Source: Bryobacteraceae bacterium
Lineage (GTDB): Bacteria; Acidobacteriota; Terriglobia; Bryobacterales; Bryobacteraceae
DNA length: 5,989 nucleotides
Reading direction: 5' to 3'
NCBI GenBank assembly: GCA_030039005.1
Contig: JASHQT010000313.1
Coordinates: forward strand, 1-5,989
Part shown: positions 5,699 to 5,989 of the stretch, piece after piece
Layout of the letters: each line of letters opens with the position of its first letter
Position numbering within the stretch: position 1 is the first letter of the stretch
Program-made: the position numbers and the translations under genes
The notes under the pieces: model-generated
Seen by the model: the letters and a program-made list of their open reading frames with translations, nothing else
What the model was told of the DNA's origin: nothing
The model's database searches: none

Positions 5699-5989
5699 TC
5701 AGGCCCCATCCACCCATTCGACGCCCATCGCCTCCAGCTTCGCGCGCAAGCCTGACCGGTCCAGGCTGAGTGCGCCCGCTTTCAGCGCCTGCCGGCTCAC
5801 CTCTTCTTTCGCGATGCGGGCATCGGCGAGCGCTGCGACTTCCGCGGCCGCCTCTCGCGGCACTACCACCACTCCGTCGATGTCGGCCACGATCACGTCG
5901 CCAGGATGGACGGTCGCGCCCGCGCACACCACATCCGTATTCACCCAGCCGGGCGTGGCCTTCACCGTCCCCTGCGCCGAAATGGCCTT
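5699..5989 (-). CDS. C-terminal part of an RraA / HMG-CHA aldolase family protein, running off the right edge
   Basis: The minus strand is open from the right edge to TGA 5701-5699, giving the last 96 residues. It begins KAISAQGTVKATPGWVN, followed by VVCAGATVHPGDVIVADIDG and VVVVPREAA. This is the strongly conserved C-terminal half of the RraA-like fold, as in 4-hydroxy-4-methyl-2-oxoglutarate / 4-carboxy-4-hydroxy-2-oxoadipate aldolases (LigK, GalC type), metal-dependent cytosolic class II pyruvate aldolases of aromatic-acid breakdown that also decarboxylate oxaloacetate. The tail (LSLDRSGLRAKLEAMGVEW) is the usual terminal helix. The catalytic Arg-Asp pair and the metal-site acidic residues lie upstream, outside the window, so aldolase activity cannot be checked and an RraA-like or uncharacterised paralogue is possible. 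The GTG at 5965 lies inside the conserved core and is not the true start. The gene converges on the tRNA with a 28-base gap lacking a clear terminator. Confidence 0.9.
   Translation of the reverse strand, partial: KAISAQGTVKATPGWVNTDVVCAGATVHPGDVIVADIDGVVVVPREAAAEVAALADARIAKEEVSRQALKAGALSLDRSGLRAKLEAMGVEWVDGA

Overview
The window (about 57% GC by eye) looks like a chromosomal segment of an Acidobacteriota-type bacterium, possibly Solibacter/Bryobacter-like. The main clue is the secreted protein at 4060-4797, whose family (PRTSDGKPD near the N-terminus, WEGDTIVVDTVG in the middle) is strongly expanded in that phylum. The assignment is an inference from remembered family patterns, not from a search.

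Layout, left to right. (1) Minus strand, 577 to beyond base 1: the N-terminal part of an unrecognised protein, readable only across two single-base frame changes, one in an A4 run near 563-566 and one in a C6 run at 200-205. (2) Plus strand, 625-3356: a large pentapeptide-repeat (beta-helix) protein with a helical linker and two C-terminal membrane segments. Its last 764 codons are open from 1062, but the true N-terminus lies in two other frames upstream, with +1 shifts near 981-983 and 1127. Repaired, it would be about 909 residues. The two genes diverge, with only 47 bases between the preferred start codons. (3) 3357-4059: no intact gene, only coding-like shreds. (4) Minus strand, 4797-4060: an intact secreted acidobacterial family protein with a strong Shine-Dalgarno and an extended -10 promoter. 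(5) 4798-5575: mostly decayed sequence, including the C-terminal remnant of a DoxX-like membrane protein on the minus strand. (6) Plus strand, 5576-5670: a complete tRNA-Ser(GCT) with its own promoter. (7) Minus strand, from the right edge to 5699: the C-terminus of an RraA/HMG-aldolase family protein, convergent with the tRNA.

The genes do not form an obvious pathway or operon. The strongest observations are the roughly 50-residue super-repeat with regularly spaced loops in the pentapeptide protein, and the cluster of four single-base frame disruptions in the first 1.13 kb. Those could be consensus errors or recent gene inactivation. I see no CRISPR array, insertion sequence, phage gene or defence system.
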